Below, piece after piece: positions 24,885 to 37,692 of a DNA stretch of 64,000 nt. Under the pieces are notes generated by a model. It was not told the DNA's origin and made no database searches. It was given only the letters and a program-made list of their open reading frames with translations. The DNA is from Ichthyophthirius multifiliis. Lineage: Eukaryota; Ciliophora; Oligohymenophorea; Hymenostomatida. The position numbers and the translations under genes are program-made. Positions within the stretch are counted from its first letter, which is position 1. Each line of letters starts with the position of its first letter. The stretch covers positions 62,001 to 126,000 of the forward strand of contig NW_004085916.1 in NCBI RefSeq assembly GCF_000220395.1. Direction: 5' to 3'.

Positions 24885-26011
24885 TCATATATTTAAAATA
24901 TTATTCTTTTATTTTTATATATATTCCTCAATTTATTTAGCCATATTTTTTTTTCTTTTTTTTTTACTTATTATTTATTTATACTTTTAATTTTACTATT
25001 TTAGCCATTGTATTACCTACTCTATTCTCTTTAATATTGCTTACTTTTATATTTTGCTATTTTATGAAATTTCATGGATATTTGACTTTGTAAGTTTAGC
25101 TTTTATTCTTAACTTATTTAGAATAATCTCTTTTTCTATTTACTCGAAATTAATTAATGAATTTATATTAATAATTTTTTATACTTATAAATATTTAATA
25201 TTAATTAACCTTTTTTTTTATAATTTGATTATTATTTTATTTTCTTAAAAAAAATTGTTTTAATTTTAAGAAATTATATAAAAAATTTATTAGTTGTTAC
25301 TTTTGATGTAGTTTATAAGGCTTATATCCTGAGGATTTTTTACATTGAGATTTTAATTAGTTTTCCTTCTTTTTCGTTTAAAAGTTGAAAAGAATCAATT
25401 TGTTAAATTAAATATGGGTTTTCGTTTTTGAGTTCTTATTCATCCTTCAAAAATGATTGAACAAAACTCTTAATCAAAAAATTTTGGTACTGAATCTTAA
25501 AAGAGACAACATCATGAGAGCTTTTTGGTTATTATTTATTCTTTCTAAATAAATGTGGTAACCAGTGTTAATTGAACCAATAAAAGTGTTAATATCATCT
25601 ATTTCTTGCTTATTAATTTATTAAAAACTTTTATTTTTATTAAATGAAATTAATAAAAAAAAAGTATTATTTATAAATAATAAAATATATTTTATAAATA
25701 ATTGATTTTAAATATCATATGTAATTAATGTTTATATTATAATTAGTTATTTTTTAAAAAGCTAGATTTTATTTTTCAAAAATAAAAAGTTATTTGATAT
25801 TTTTTAATATTTAATTTTTAAATTTTTAATAAATTTATTTATTTATTCATAACCTACTTATTGTAAAAAATATTTATTTTTCTAAGAATATATGAAATGT
25901 GCTTCCCTTCCTTTCCATACAATTAAAAAATATAATATCATTATCATGATTTATAGGATTTATAGCAGCGTTTAAATAAATTTAAGATTTGTTTGAACTA
26001 AGCCGAAACAT
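24885..26011 (-). CDS. Unrecognised protein gene with unresolved exon structure
   Basis: ATG at 26011-26009 opens MFRLSSNKSQIYLNAAINP, then HDNDIIFFNCMERKGSTF. After a probable long intron (about 25860 down to 25606) comes INTFIGSINTGYHIYLERIN, then QKALMMLSLLRFSTKIF. At the A6/T6 run (25476-25481) the coding frame changes, continuing LIKSFVQSFLKDEQELKNEN and DSFQLLNEKEGKLIKI. The last exon (about 25147 down) is a coiled coil (EKEIILNKLRIKAKL, QAILKRIEQVIQWLKQQN) ending at TGA 24887-24885. Residue use is clearly protein-like but no family is recognised. The frame change is either a tiny intron or a homopolymer length error. Confidence 0.55.
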
Positions 26012-27300
26012 AATGAATCTATTAAAATATATTTTCACTTTGTAGTATATTTCTGAGGTTTTTTTTTTTATATAAATCTTAAAAAAATACTCATAAAAAA
26101 ATGCTAATTCAATATTATTTATTAGGAAGAATAAAAGCTAAAATAATTTTTTTAAAAAAATAATAATTTAAATATATACTACTATAAAAAATAAAAATTA
26201 TTATGATAAATTCAAAATATAAAAAAAGGTGAAATCAAATTCAATTTTTTTTATAATCACCTATATTTTTATTATTTTCATGTCATTAGGAGTTTAATTA
26301 TTTATTTTAATTCCTTCATTTAATATTTTAGTATATTTATTTATAACTCTTTATTCTTTTCTATATTTTCTTTTTTTCTTAAATCATAAGTTTATATTTT
26401 TTTTCCCTATTGATATTCTTTTTATTTTTTGATTTTCTTATTCCATTAATTAAATTATTATTAATTTCATTAAAATAATTTTAAAGTTATTTTTTCTTTT
26501 GTAAAGAAATTTAAAGTGGTTATTATATAATATACCAATTTCAAAGCTCTAATTTAAATTCTAAACTTTATTAAATTAATAATAAAAAATTAGATTTTAT
26601 AATATAATATTTTTTACATATTTAAAATCTGATTTAGAATCATATAAATATTAATTAGTAACTAAATATTCTAAATTTTTTTTATTTATTAATTTTATTA
26701 TTTTTAAATTTTTCTTTTGAAGTATTATTTTCATGAGTTTTTTTAATTTTTATCTAAAAACTAATTTTAGTTATTAAATGTTTGACAAGATTCTACAATT
26801 TAATAAAGGTTTAAACTATTTTTTATATTATAGACCTTAATTACTTTAAATATAGTCTTTAGTTAATTAACTGTATCTTTTTAAATAAAAATGTTTTATG
26901 TCTTTGTCCTTTCAATTTAAAAGTGATTTGATTTTTAGATATAAAATTTATTATTTATTATTTTATTAACTTTTATCTTGTTAAAAAATTACTTTTTTTT
27001 AAGTACTTTATTATTTTTAGCTTTTTTAATATATAAAATTAATATTTAAATACTAAGATGACTTTAGATTCATGACCAAATCAAGTAATTGAATGAAATA
27101 TTAAAATTATTATATGTATTACTATAAAATTTACATTGATAATATTTGAAAAAAAAATTATTAAATTAAATTAAATTTAATTAATTTTTTGAATATTTTT
27201 TTATAAGAATAATATATAAATCAATATTAATTTTAATTCTTATTTTGTATTTTTTTTTTAAATTATAAATTATATATAATATTAATATTTCACAATATTC
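26012..27300. other. Spacer with a possible coiled-coil exon
   Basis: On the minus strand about 26480-26290 a TGA-free segment reads NKKIKKQKEYQQGKK and RKKENIEKNKELQINILKY, which looks like a coiled-coil exon, but no start or partner exon could be placed. The remainder is A/T-rich. Confidence 0.3.
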
Positions 27301-29375
27301 TCATTTAATTCTTAGATCTGATAAATTTCTTATAGCTTTTGCCCTATTAAATATATTAAAATATATAATAAGTTAATTAAAAAATGTTACTAAATAATCT
27401 TATTATTTATAAAATCTCTTTAGTTTACATTATTTATTTATTTATATTGATTATCATTATTATCTAAATAAAATATAAAAATGACAAACTATTAATGTAA
27501 AATTACCTATTTCTTTATTATAAGGTGAAAGTATTTAGGAATTATAATAATTATCAGCTTTATAAGCTGAGTAATTTTAATTTAAAGTTTATTTAATATT
27601 TGGATTTTTTATTTCGGGAGATAGACTTTAAATTTAACCTATTCTTGTTTAATTAACATCAATTTATTTTTCGATTTATTATAATTATTAGTGATTATTT
27701 AAATCAACCATATCTTACGTTTTATATTCTTAAGGATTATATGAAAATGGAGCACCAAAAGGTGTTTTATTTTGTTAATTTTAATTTACTTATTTTAAGC
27801 TTTGATAATTTTCTATTTATGGACTATTGTATACAGGTATTTTAGAATTATTTTTTTAATAACAATCTAAATTTTAATGTTAAAGATCATTATTAATTGT
27901 ATTATTCTTTAAGATACTTTTTTTATTATATTTTTTAAAAATAACATATTTATTTTTGTTATTTTATTTACTTTTCCACTTAATTTTTGGATTAATGTAC
28001 TTGTAAAGTGTTTAAAGTATTATTTAATGTTTAATTTTTATTTTTAGGATAAGAACTAATTTTGTTTGCAATTATATTGTGTTTAAAGATTATATCTTAA
28101 TTAGCTAACTCTTTACCTGCATATGAAAAGTTAGTTGGATTCATTCTTTACCCATTTTTAGACAGTTAATATCCTCCTAAGTTATAAACAGGTTAAGGAT
28201 ATTATTTTATTTATTAATACTTTTCTTATTATTAATTCTCCTATAATTAATTTATTTGTTTTTATTGTAGTGGGGTTTGTATATCATCATATTATTATTA
28301 ATTATAGTCTGAATGTTAGTAATTTTTTTATTCGGTGTAGCTATCATGTTTTTATGAATTATCATTTTATATATTAATTCCATATTAAGATTGCCTTAAA
28401 TAATGTTATTCGTCTTATAATTATTACATTTAATTTTTATCATGTTCTTATTAATTTGCAGATGTATTTTCTTTTTAATAAACATGTCTTTAAGATTATT
28501 AACTTTTTTTACTTAATTCTTCTTTTTCTTACATTTCCTCTATTTTCTTCTTTAATTCAGGATTATATTTAGGATCATTTATTGGTGCATAAGGATTTTC
28601 TAAATTTAAATTTTTATAAAAATGCCTATCTTTGTAATCTTGCATTTAGTTTTTCAAAATATCCAATGAATCTTAATAATTTTCTTAGTTCTTATTATTA
28701 TTATCTTGCGCTTTCTTTTATATCTCTTTATAATTTTAAGTATTTTTTTGAAAATAAAATGTACCTTATTTTTCTTATAATAGTTTATCTGCTAATTATT
28801 TATTTTTTACAACTTTACTAACTAAAGTCCCTGGAACTGCTCCATCTATATCTGCTACATTTAAATTTCTAGGATATTCAGACTTTTTTATTGAATTATT
28901 TTAAATAAAAATAAATTATTTTTATAACTTTTTCATATTCAACATTTTTAGGTTAATTATATGGGTTTTATAATGATTTTTATTCTTAAATTTCACCTTT
29001 AAATATAGTAAAATGCTTTTTACCTCCCAACTAAAAAGCATCTCCTTATGGAATTTATATTTAATTTGGATTACCTTTACATATTTAAGGATTTAATTCA
29101 TGCCTTGTATGAATTACATAATCTAATTTTTAAGGCCTTGGAATAGGTGGACTATAACTATAAAAAATTTATTTTATCTTTTTATTAGAAATTTTGTATA
29201 CTCTTTTATGATACGCTCTTTATTTTTTATTTCTTTTTCAATAAATTTTGATCTAGCACCTTTTTTATTATTATAAAAAAGAGAAAAAAAAATATTTTAT
29301 TTTTTAATTTAAACCAGGGATATCCCAACTAACTAATGATTTATCTGGAAGAGGTTATGGAAATGAGTATTTCAT
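27301..29375 (-). CDS. Conserved-looking Pro/Gln/Asn-rich protein with DIPGA and DIDGA motifs
   Basis: ATG at 29375-29373 and TGA at 27303-27301, with introns 29260-29314, 29158-29201, 28883-28928, 27917-27971, 27464-27506 and 27344-27390, give exactly 594 residues. The N-terminal 150 residues look conserved: LPDKSLVSWDIPGARSKF, DYSPPIPRPQKLDYVIHTRH, GDAFQLGGKKHFTIFKGEI and RNLNVADIDGAVPGTLVSK. Next come a charged helix (NPELKKKIEEMQEKEEL) and a long Gln/Asn/Tyr-rich low-complexity part, then NFSYAGKELANQD, GAPFSYNPQEYKTQDMVDL and a basic end (KAIRNLSDLRIK). The IPGA/IDGA motifs followed by N-P-Y segments recall ciliary microtubule-associated proteins, but this is only an impression. Function unknown. 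Confidence 0.8.
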
Positions 29376-29655
29376 AGTTTAAAAAATTCAAATAATTTAT
29401 TTTATTTTATTTTATTTTATTTTTTAAGATTATGTATTAATTTTATTGCAGTTTATAATATAACAATAATTTTATTAATTTTATTAAAAATTTTATATTA
29501 ATTATAAGAGAAAAAAATATTATTTTTATCTGTTTTATAAAATAAAAAATATATAAATATTTATTACTATAATATTATTTAATATATCATTAGTTTCCGG
29601 AAAAATATAAATTCTAAACATAATGTTACTATTAATTTTAATCATAATTATGAAA

Positions 29656-31167
29656 TCAATTATTTTATTAAAAATATTTGTTATTAAAATTCTAATCATG
29701 GTTACTCAGATTATTATAATTGATATTTAGATTGTTAAAATTTAATTTTTAATTATAAAAATTACAATGTTATTAGTTTTAAATAAAATCGTTTTTAATT
29801 ATTTACTAATCACTAAAATATTAAATTAATTACAATATTTCTTATTAGTTTAAATAATGAACATATAATTAAGGATTTTCCATAAATTTGTTTATAATAA
29901 AATTATGATTGTTTTATTAAAAGTTACCATTATTTATGTAATTTTAAGTATTCAAAGGAAAATTCCCTGTTGGAAAATTATTATCTAATTCTTAATTTGT
30001 TTCTTGACTAAATTCTTTTAACCTTTCAGGAGATGCACTTTATAAGGAAGCTATTTAAGTGTTTTTTTATAAAGTTTATGCCAAATTATTATCAAAACTT
30101 TCATTAATTACTGAATCTTAATTTATTTAAATGTTAAAGTTATTTGTAATAATCCATTATGTATATTTATTAGAAGCTAAATCGTAGCTTTAAATGCAAT
30201 TATTAATTTTAATATCACTGTTTTCAGCAAGAGATATAATTTTATTATAAAAATAGTCAAAATTTTATCTTTAAAATTCATCCAAAACCATCATTTCTTC
30301 TAAAAAATTACATAAATAGTTAGAATATATATCCATATTTTTCAACTTCTTAAACTAATATTCTAAATTAATCTAAAAATTTTAAAAGTTGAAAATATCT
30401 TAAATACTTTCCATTAAGCAGCATTCCAAAACACACAATCCTAGACAAAAAACGTCGTTTTTCTCTAAATCATACTTTATCTTTTGACCTGAAAATTAAA
30501 TTTATTTGAAAAGTTAAGGAGAAATGTAAATTTATTAACTTTCACAACCCAAAATTAAGCATTCAGTAAAAGAATTAATTCCTTGATTAATAAAGCTATT
30601 TGGAATTGCAATTTTTAGTTTATTTTCTTTATCAATAAATATATTTTAAAGTCTAATGTTTCCATGATTTATTTATCTTTCATATAAATAAGATAAACCA
30701 GATATTGTGCCAGCTAAAATATACCAAATTTCATTTTCTTCGAAATTTATGTTTTGGTTTTCTTCTAATATTTTTATTGGTAAACTTTTTATTTGCTCTT
30801 GAAGAATTTTCCTGTTTTCTATTTATTTACTTAAATCTATATCTGCATATTCAATTAAAGTCTTTACTTTATATATATTTGAACACAAATGTCTTTTTTC
30901 TTTCTTTTTTACCCCTATTATTTTCAAAAGTGCTGGATGCTTTAGTAAAGTAAGCTATAATTAATATTAATATTATGTGTAACATAATATTTAATCTTCT
31001 AATTTTTTTGTTATTATTGCTGCATTCTTTTAAGAATTTATTTATTTATATATTCTTATATTTTAACCATATCTTTCATCATTTTATTTTACTTCATGTA
31101 AGAAATATTGATACTCTTTTGATAAACTTTCATCTGTTTTTGATTATTTTAATTAAGTTGAACCCAT
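29656..31167 (-). CDS. Predicted pseudokinase of the protein kinase superfamily
   Basis: A single intronless frame of 503 residues (ATG 31167-31165, TGA 29658-29656). The N-lobe includes HPALLKIIGV. The C-lobe follows the kinase layout: IWYILAGTISGLSYLYERQ (helix E), the catalytic loop position reads HGNIRLQNIFI at residues 168-178, the magnesium-loop position reads KLKIAIPNSF at 183-192, then IYISPQLFK (APE region) and KYDLEKNDVFCLGLCVLECC (helix F with the conserved Asp). The HRD Asp is Asn, the DxK lysine is Arg, and DFG is replaced by IPN. No glycine loop or VAIK lysine is recognisable. The fold is kept but phosphotransfer should be lost, so a scaffold or allosteric role is inferred. The C-terminal 150 residues are Asn/Gln-rich. 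Confidence 0.85.
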
Positions 31168-31484
31168 TTATTTATTTTATTTCTTTTTAAAAATATTTAT
31201 TTTGAGGTTAATTTTTATTTTTATATTAATATAAAATTTAATATTATTTTATTATTTATTTAATTTAAATTTATTAATTTTTTAAGTTTTTTTATTATTG
31301 GCATTTTTAATTAATAAAGATTATTTTAGAAAACTTTCTTTAAATTTTATTAATAACGATTCTAAGCAAAAATATGAAAATTCATAAATTTAACTAATAC
31401 TTATTAAAAACTAATTTTTTTGTAACAAAAAATCAACTCAAAATAATATTATATTGATAATTTTTGAAAAAAATAGTAGAAGTA
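31168..31484. other. Divergent intergenic spacer
   Basis: Lies between the start codons of the pseudokinase gene (minus) and the zinc-finger gene (plus). AT-rich, no motif stands out; it must hold both promoters. Confidence 0.45.
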
Positions 31485-32308
31485 ATGCAATTTGAATATA
31501 ATCAGGATCAAAATAGCTAATCTTTTCATGATTTTTAGCTTTATTTAAATTTAGATGATAGAAAAGAAGATTTAAATTCAAATTTTTATTCTTATAAAGA
31601 TTAGAAATAGTTTAATTATTATTATGAAAACAGAGAACAAGATGATGTCTTTTTTAACTATTCTTATTTAAATAGTGATAGTATTTGTAAATTAAGCAAT
31701 AATCTTAGTCAAGAAAAAGTAAAATAATTTATAATATAATTTTAAAATATCATTAAATTTTAGAATACAGAAGTTAATATTACTAAAATAAATCAAAACA
31801 TAGAATAGATATAGAATTAAAAATAATAAAATTATATATAAGAAATTTTACCAAATAAAATACAGAAATAATAATATTGTTAAAAAAGTACTATATAAAA
31901 GTACTAAAATATAAAAAAATACAAAACTTTTAAAAATTTCCATCTGTAATGATGGTAAATGGAAAGAAATAATTTATATGCTTAATATGTAAAAAGCAAT
32001 TTGAAACAAAATAAAAATTAGGAGGCCATAAAGCTAGATCCCATCCTTTTGCTCCTTGTTAAAGAACTGAAAGAGAAGCAAAAAAATAATAAAAAAAATA
32101 AAATTAGCTTTTGAAAAAGTAAAAATATTTAGAAAATATTAAATTCTACCATCTTTAATATTAACAATAATAAAAATAATCAAAGTATAATCAAAAATGT
32201 AATTTAAATAGCAAATAGAAAGAAATTTAATCTAAAAAATTGTGTTCTTAAAAAGAATCTAAAGAAATTAAAAGTAGTTTTTTATTTTAGTCTAACTCAT
32301 AATTATGA
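31485..32308 (+). CDS. C2H2 zinc-finger protein with an LGGH finger
   Basis: ATG at 31485 opens MQFEYNQDQNSQSFHDFQ and a Tyr/Asn/Asp-rich region. The frame ending at TGA 32306-32308 contains one C2H2 finger, FICLICKKQFETKQKLGGHK followed by ARSHP (Cys-X2-Cys-X12-His-X4-His). The LGGH core is the form known from plant QALGGH-type regulators and some protists. A basic, Gln/Lys-rich helix follows. An intron at about 31721-31765 is likely. A change of frame between about 31880 and 31940 is unexplained (hidden intron or indel), so N- and C-terminal parts are joined with less certainty. Probably a nuclear, nucleic-acid-binding protein. It converges on the PDI gene, whose stop is 170 nt away. Confidence 0.65.
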
Positions 32309-32479
32309 AACAAATATTTTTTTTATAAATTTAAAAAATGCATTTATTTTAAATGGAGTATTTAAATAATTGAAATTGCTTGAATACTTATAAAAAAAAC
32401 ATAATTATAAAATTATTACATTAAATAATCTTTTTATTTTCATATAATAAAATAATGAAGATTTAAGTTGTTTAAAAAA

Positions 32480-34159
32480 TCAAAATTCTTCTTTTTATAA
32501 AATTAATTGATAACTATAATATCAATAAAAATAATATTTAATTAAATTTATATAAATATAATAATTACTTAATTTTTTCTTTGAGCCAATTAAGAATTTC
32601 ATCAACTTCCATTTTTCCTTCATATATAAAAGGTTATTATTTATTCAAACTTTAAAATACAAAAAGCGTAGGAAAACCTTTATAATATATTTCGGGAATA
32701 TCATTTTCGCTTCCTTCAATTTTTGTCAAAGTAAGATTTTTATTTGGTTTTAATAATTTTGCTAATTATTGATATTTAGGTTCGAATTCTTTAGATTTTC
32801 CACACCAAGAAGCATAAAATAAGACTAAAAAATCATTTTAATTATCAATTATTTTTTATTTGAAATTTTATCCGACAATAACTTTAATAATATCATTAGC
32901 ATCTTCATCCGGGATTGGTTAACTTTTATAAAAAGGAACTATTTTTCCTGTTTGAACGCCTTCAATAAACTCTATTATGATTTCTTGATTAATAATTTAT
33001 TAACTTAAGATATATCTTATTAACTCTTCACCTTTACCAATTGGATGAGCATAGACAATCTAATGTTACTCTTATTATTATAATCCAACAAAATCAATTA
33101 ATCTTTCAAAATAATCAAACCCATCGTCAATTTTACTAATCATGAATTGAATATTAAATTCTTTATCTTTTCTTTTTGCTAATTATTTGAGTACTTCTTC
33201 TTCTTTTTCGCAGTTTATCCAACAAACTAAAATAACTGCATCTTTGTTTCTTTTGTATATAACTTCTACTGCTTTTTCGTTAAAGCCCATAATTAAAGGT
33301 AATTCATTTTTTTAAATAAATTATTATAATTAATGAGCTTTGAATTATTAATCTTCAAAAAATATTTTGTTGAACTCTCCATCTTATTTTTTATACATTA
33401 TAATTAATAAATTTTCTTAATCCTCATCTACTTATTTTTTTTCTGTCTTTGAGCATTCTTATAGTCTAATTTTTTTATCAAATATATGACCAAATCTTAT
33501 ATCTTATGTTTACATCGCAACTTCCTTAAAATCATTGAAACTTTTGTCGTTTTCGTTATTTCCTATTTATAAATAATTTAACTTGAAATAAAAATAATTT
33601 AATATTTACCAAAATAAACTAAAAAAATATCATTTTTTTGTTTGAATTCTTACAATTGACTTTCGGTTATTATTAAAGTAGAAATTGGTCCTGATTTATT
33701 TTAAACCCAATTTATAATTTCACTTTCTGTTCTTCCTCCTGTGTAATTTATAGGATTTCCCCTAATAAAAAATTTAAACGTTGGAAATCCATTTATTTAA
33801 TATTAAATTGAAAGTATTTCATTTTATGTTGCATCAACTTTTGATAAATATATATTATTATTTATTTGATTATGTATTTTTTCTGCTGCTTTAGAGTATT
33901 CAGGAGCTAACATTTTGCAATGTCCACACCATGGAGCATAAAATTCAACCAAAACAAAGTCTTTATTTTATATAAATTTATTAAAGTTATTATCATTTAA
34001 GACGAAAACATTATCTTCCTAGATTACATCATCTGATTGTTTTTATATTATTTTACTTTAATTTTGTTAATTTTCTAAATACTGAATATAACTTGATAAA
34101 TACAAAGTTCCGAAAGATATAAAAATAATTAAAATTGAAATTATTATAATTTTTCTCAT
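32480..34159 (-). CDS. Protein disulfide isomerase with a degenerate second active site
   Basis: PDI catalyses disulfide formation and rearrangement in the ER lumen. ATG at 34159-34157 and TGA at 32482-32480 with introns 33563-33609 and 32514-32568 give exactly 525 residues. A hydrophobic signal/anchor follows MRK ([18 protein letters not shown]). Domain a has [15 protein letters not shown] (active-site Cys at 78 and 81) and the cis-Pro segment NGFPTFKFF. Two thioredoxin-like b domains follow. Domain a' has [16 protein letters not shown] (Cys about 437), so the second Cys of CxxC is Ser; its cis-Pro loop is KGFPTLFVF. The C-terminus after the last intron is LQKEEF, a KDEL-like but unproven retrieval signal. 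One CxxC site should still work. The second can form mixed disulfides but not cycle normally. Confidence 0.93.
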
Positions 34160-37100
34160 TATTTTTAAATATATAATTATGCTTTTTATGTTGATATCTT
34201 TTTTTTTAATAATAAATATATTTAATAAATTATATTTAAATTGATTACTTTAAATTTATAAATTATTTAAAACAATATAAAATTAATCTTTCTAATATTG
34301 ATAAGTATTTTTAATTCTTCTTTTTGTATGTTAATAATAAATAAAAAGATAATATTTTTAAACAAAATTTAGTAATCCGATTTCTTATGTTAATGCAATA
34401 ATTTATATAAATTATTTAAAAATATATTATTTACAAATAAATTATAAATAAATAAAGTTTTTGTTGTTGTTTAAAATGCCTTGAATGTAGATGTAATATA
34501 AAAAAATATATCAATAAATATAAATAAAGAGATAAGAAATATAAAATAACAGTGGAGATATTTTATAAACACGTATTATTTAAATAGATAATAATTTAAT
34601 ATTAAATGACTAAGTATTTCATAACATGATTTTATTTTATGATTAAAATTCAGAAAAACATTTTTTATTTAAAAGCCAATACAAAATAAAATTTTTTCTG
34701 ATCGACATTATAAAATATTAATTGTCCTGAAAGACCTACAAAAAAAGTGAAATAAGATAAAGATAAACAAATTAAGAAAATTAGATTAATTTATAATAAA
34801 ATTAAAAAAGTTTAAATAAGTAATAGGATATAATAATTTAAAATATCAATTAATAGATTTAATAATTATAAAATTATATTATAAAATAATAATAAAATCA
34901 AAATTAGAAAAGTAATTTTATTAAAGTGGCCAATTTGAAGTATAGCAAAGAAAAATATTTAAAACTTCTCTTTTTTAATTATTAAAATTTATGTTATTTG
35001 ACATTTACTTAATATTAACTTTTTATATAGAAATATTTATTATATTAATTATTTTCATTATCTTTTGCTTTTATACTTCATTTAATTTATATTTAAATTT
35101 ATTAATTCAAAGTTTTTTACCAAATTATTAAATTTAGTTTGAGGGCTAGAAAACTTAACAAAAAAATAATAACAATTTAATAATATTTATTTTAAAGTTA
35201 AAAAATTAGTATAAATTTAGTTATTTTGCTTTATTTCTATTTGAAAATTTTTAATTATAAATTCAGCTATTTATATTAGTATTCTGCTTGTATTTATTAT
35301 TATTATGGATATTTTTTACAAGAAAATAAATATTTTGTATAACCAAATTCATTATTGTTTTACTTCAAATTTTTTTTTTATTTCTCAAATATTCATTTTT
35401 TTGTTTAATATAATTAATTAATTTATTTATTAATAATTGACATCTATATAACTTTCTTCATTAATATTTGTTAGTATAATTGATTAACTAATTTTTTCCT
35501 AATAATAATTAAGATAATAAATATATTAAAATCATTATTTTTATTTTTAAGTTAAATGTTAAATTTAGTGTCTTTTTTATAATTTATATATATGGCTACA
35601 AGTTATTTTTATAATATTTTTGAATTGAAATTTATAGAATTTAACTTTTAAATTAAGTTTATTTAATGTTATCAATACACATTATATATATGCAAAAAAA
35701 TATTTAATGTGTTTTTAATTTTTTCTAAAATTATTAATTATTTTTAAGGAAATTAAAAAAGATACAAGTTTTATATGTTCATATTAAAATACTGTAACCG
35801 CTTTTTATATTAATCTAAATGTAGACAAGTCTTACTTAAATAGAGTTAATTATTAAAAAAAAAAAAATTATAAATTAGTTTTATATAATTATAATAAATG
35901 TAACATTTTTTTAAAACTGATTTGTATAAAAAAAAATATAAATTATGATTTATTTTTAGTTTATTATATATTAATTAGTTTGATTATCAATTATATTTTC
36001 AAATATCCCTAGAGTGAAAAGCTGAGATTATTAACTTTTAAATTGGAAAATTTTTGTTGAAATACTAATTGCTTAAATTATTTATTAAAAGTTATTATAG
36101 ATAAAGCTAATTTTTTTTTATATTCTTTTACACATTATTTAGTTTAATTGATTATTTTATTTTTTTAAAATTTAACTTGTTTTTTAATTTAACTGCGCAA
36201 TCTGGCTAAAATCTTAAATTAAAATATATTTTATATATTACTATTATATTTAAATAATTAATAAATAAATATATAAATAAAAAGGGAAATATTATATATA
36301 CTTAAACTTATTTTTTTATAGCTGTTTTTACTTTATATTTTTTTAAAAAATATTTTTTTGTTATGCAAAATATTATTTTTTTTAAATACATTGCTTTTTT
36401 AGGTACCCTATAATATATTAAAAAATCATCATTTATTAGCCTTTTTTCAATTGATTAAAAATATATACTAATAATATATTATTTAAATTATAAATAACAA
36501 CAAAATTTATACATGTGAGACAAATAAAATGACACCTTCACTTTTTGCAAATAAATTTTATTATTATATTCTTAAAATTATTTGAAAAATATAAAATTTA
36601 ACTTTTACTTATAGTATTAGTTTGCTATATATTGTATTTTGGTATTATATATATTATAAACTTAATTTTTATAGATATGAATTTAATAATAATGTAAAGA
36701 TTATTACATTATTATTCTTTTTGTTTTATCTATATTTTATTTATAAATTTACTTAAAAAATATAGTTTACTATATAATATTTGATTAATTTTATAGTTGT
36801 AAATTAATTATTTTTACTTTTTTACTATATTAAAAAATTTTCTATTAATAAAAATATTTACGTTTTAGTATTTACTTTCACATTAAAAATACATAATTAT
36901 TATATTTCTCATTTATTAAAAATATCAAATTAATTTTGAAATAATTAAAATTATCGGCATTAAGATTTTTATATCAAGATCTTATTACATTTTAATTTGA
37001 ATATTTTTACTACACTCCCTAACTTTGTTTTATAATTTTTTTTGGCCATAATTTTTTAAAATATAATAATGACTAAATATTAGTATAATCTATAAAATTA

Positions 37101-37692
37101 ATTAAATATTATTTAAAATTCCAAGAAAAAATTATTTGAGTACCAGAAAAAAAGTTTAGTCTTCATGTCGACAAATTTTTTTTCAATTTTTGCAAATATT
37201 TCTCAATATATTTTTTCATACTAATTTTGGATATTCAAATATATTAAAATATAAAGATATATAATTATAAAAGATATTTTATAAAAAAATAAATATAAAA
37301 ATATTATTTTATAAATTTCAATATTAATAAAAATATTTTTCATTATTTTTTAAAATTTAAATATTTAATTTTAAAATATAATAGTATTTAAGCCATATTT
37401 TTTAATAGTTTAACTTATATAATTTATGATTTTTCATATTAATTTTTATTTTTAAAAAAACTCAATAAAAAAAAGTGGGATAACAGGCTTTCTTTTTAAT
37501 TGAATTTTAGTATAAAATTACAGAAAAAAAAATATGAACAAGTAGTATATAAATCAAGTCAAATTAAATTAATGTAACGATAATATCAGTGATTATATTA
37601 AAATACGCATTAAATAAAGTCTCAAGCTTATATATTATATTAAAATAATATTTTTATATAATGTTTTTTTTAAAAACGAAAATTTATATAAA
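34160..37692. other. Long gene-poor AT-rich region
   Basis: About 3.5 kb without a supportable gene. A TGA-free plus frame near 34720-34930 (NCPERPTKKVKQDKDKQIKK...) is Lys/Gln/Asn-rich but lacks a start. Short GC-bearing bits near 36000-36060 and 37140-37180 give no family. The rest is A/T simple sequence. No tRNA-like cloverleaf was noticed. Confidence 0.5.

Noticed and set aside
32560-32600. TAA at 32568-32566 as the stop of the PDI gene
   Set aside because: TAA is Gln here. An intron at 32514-32568 gives an exact codon count and a TGA stop after LQKEEF.
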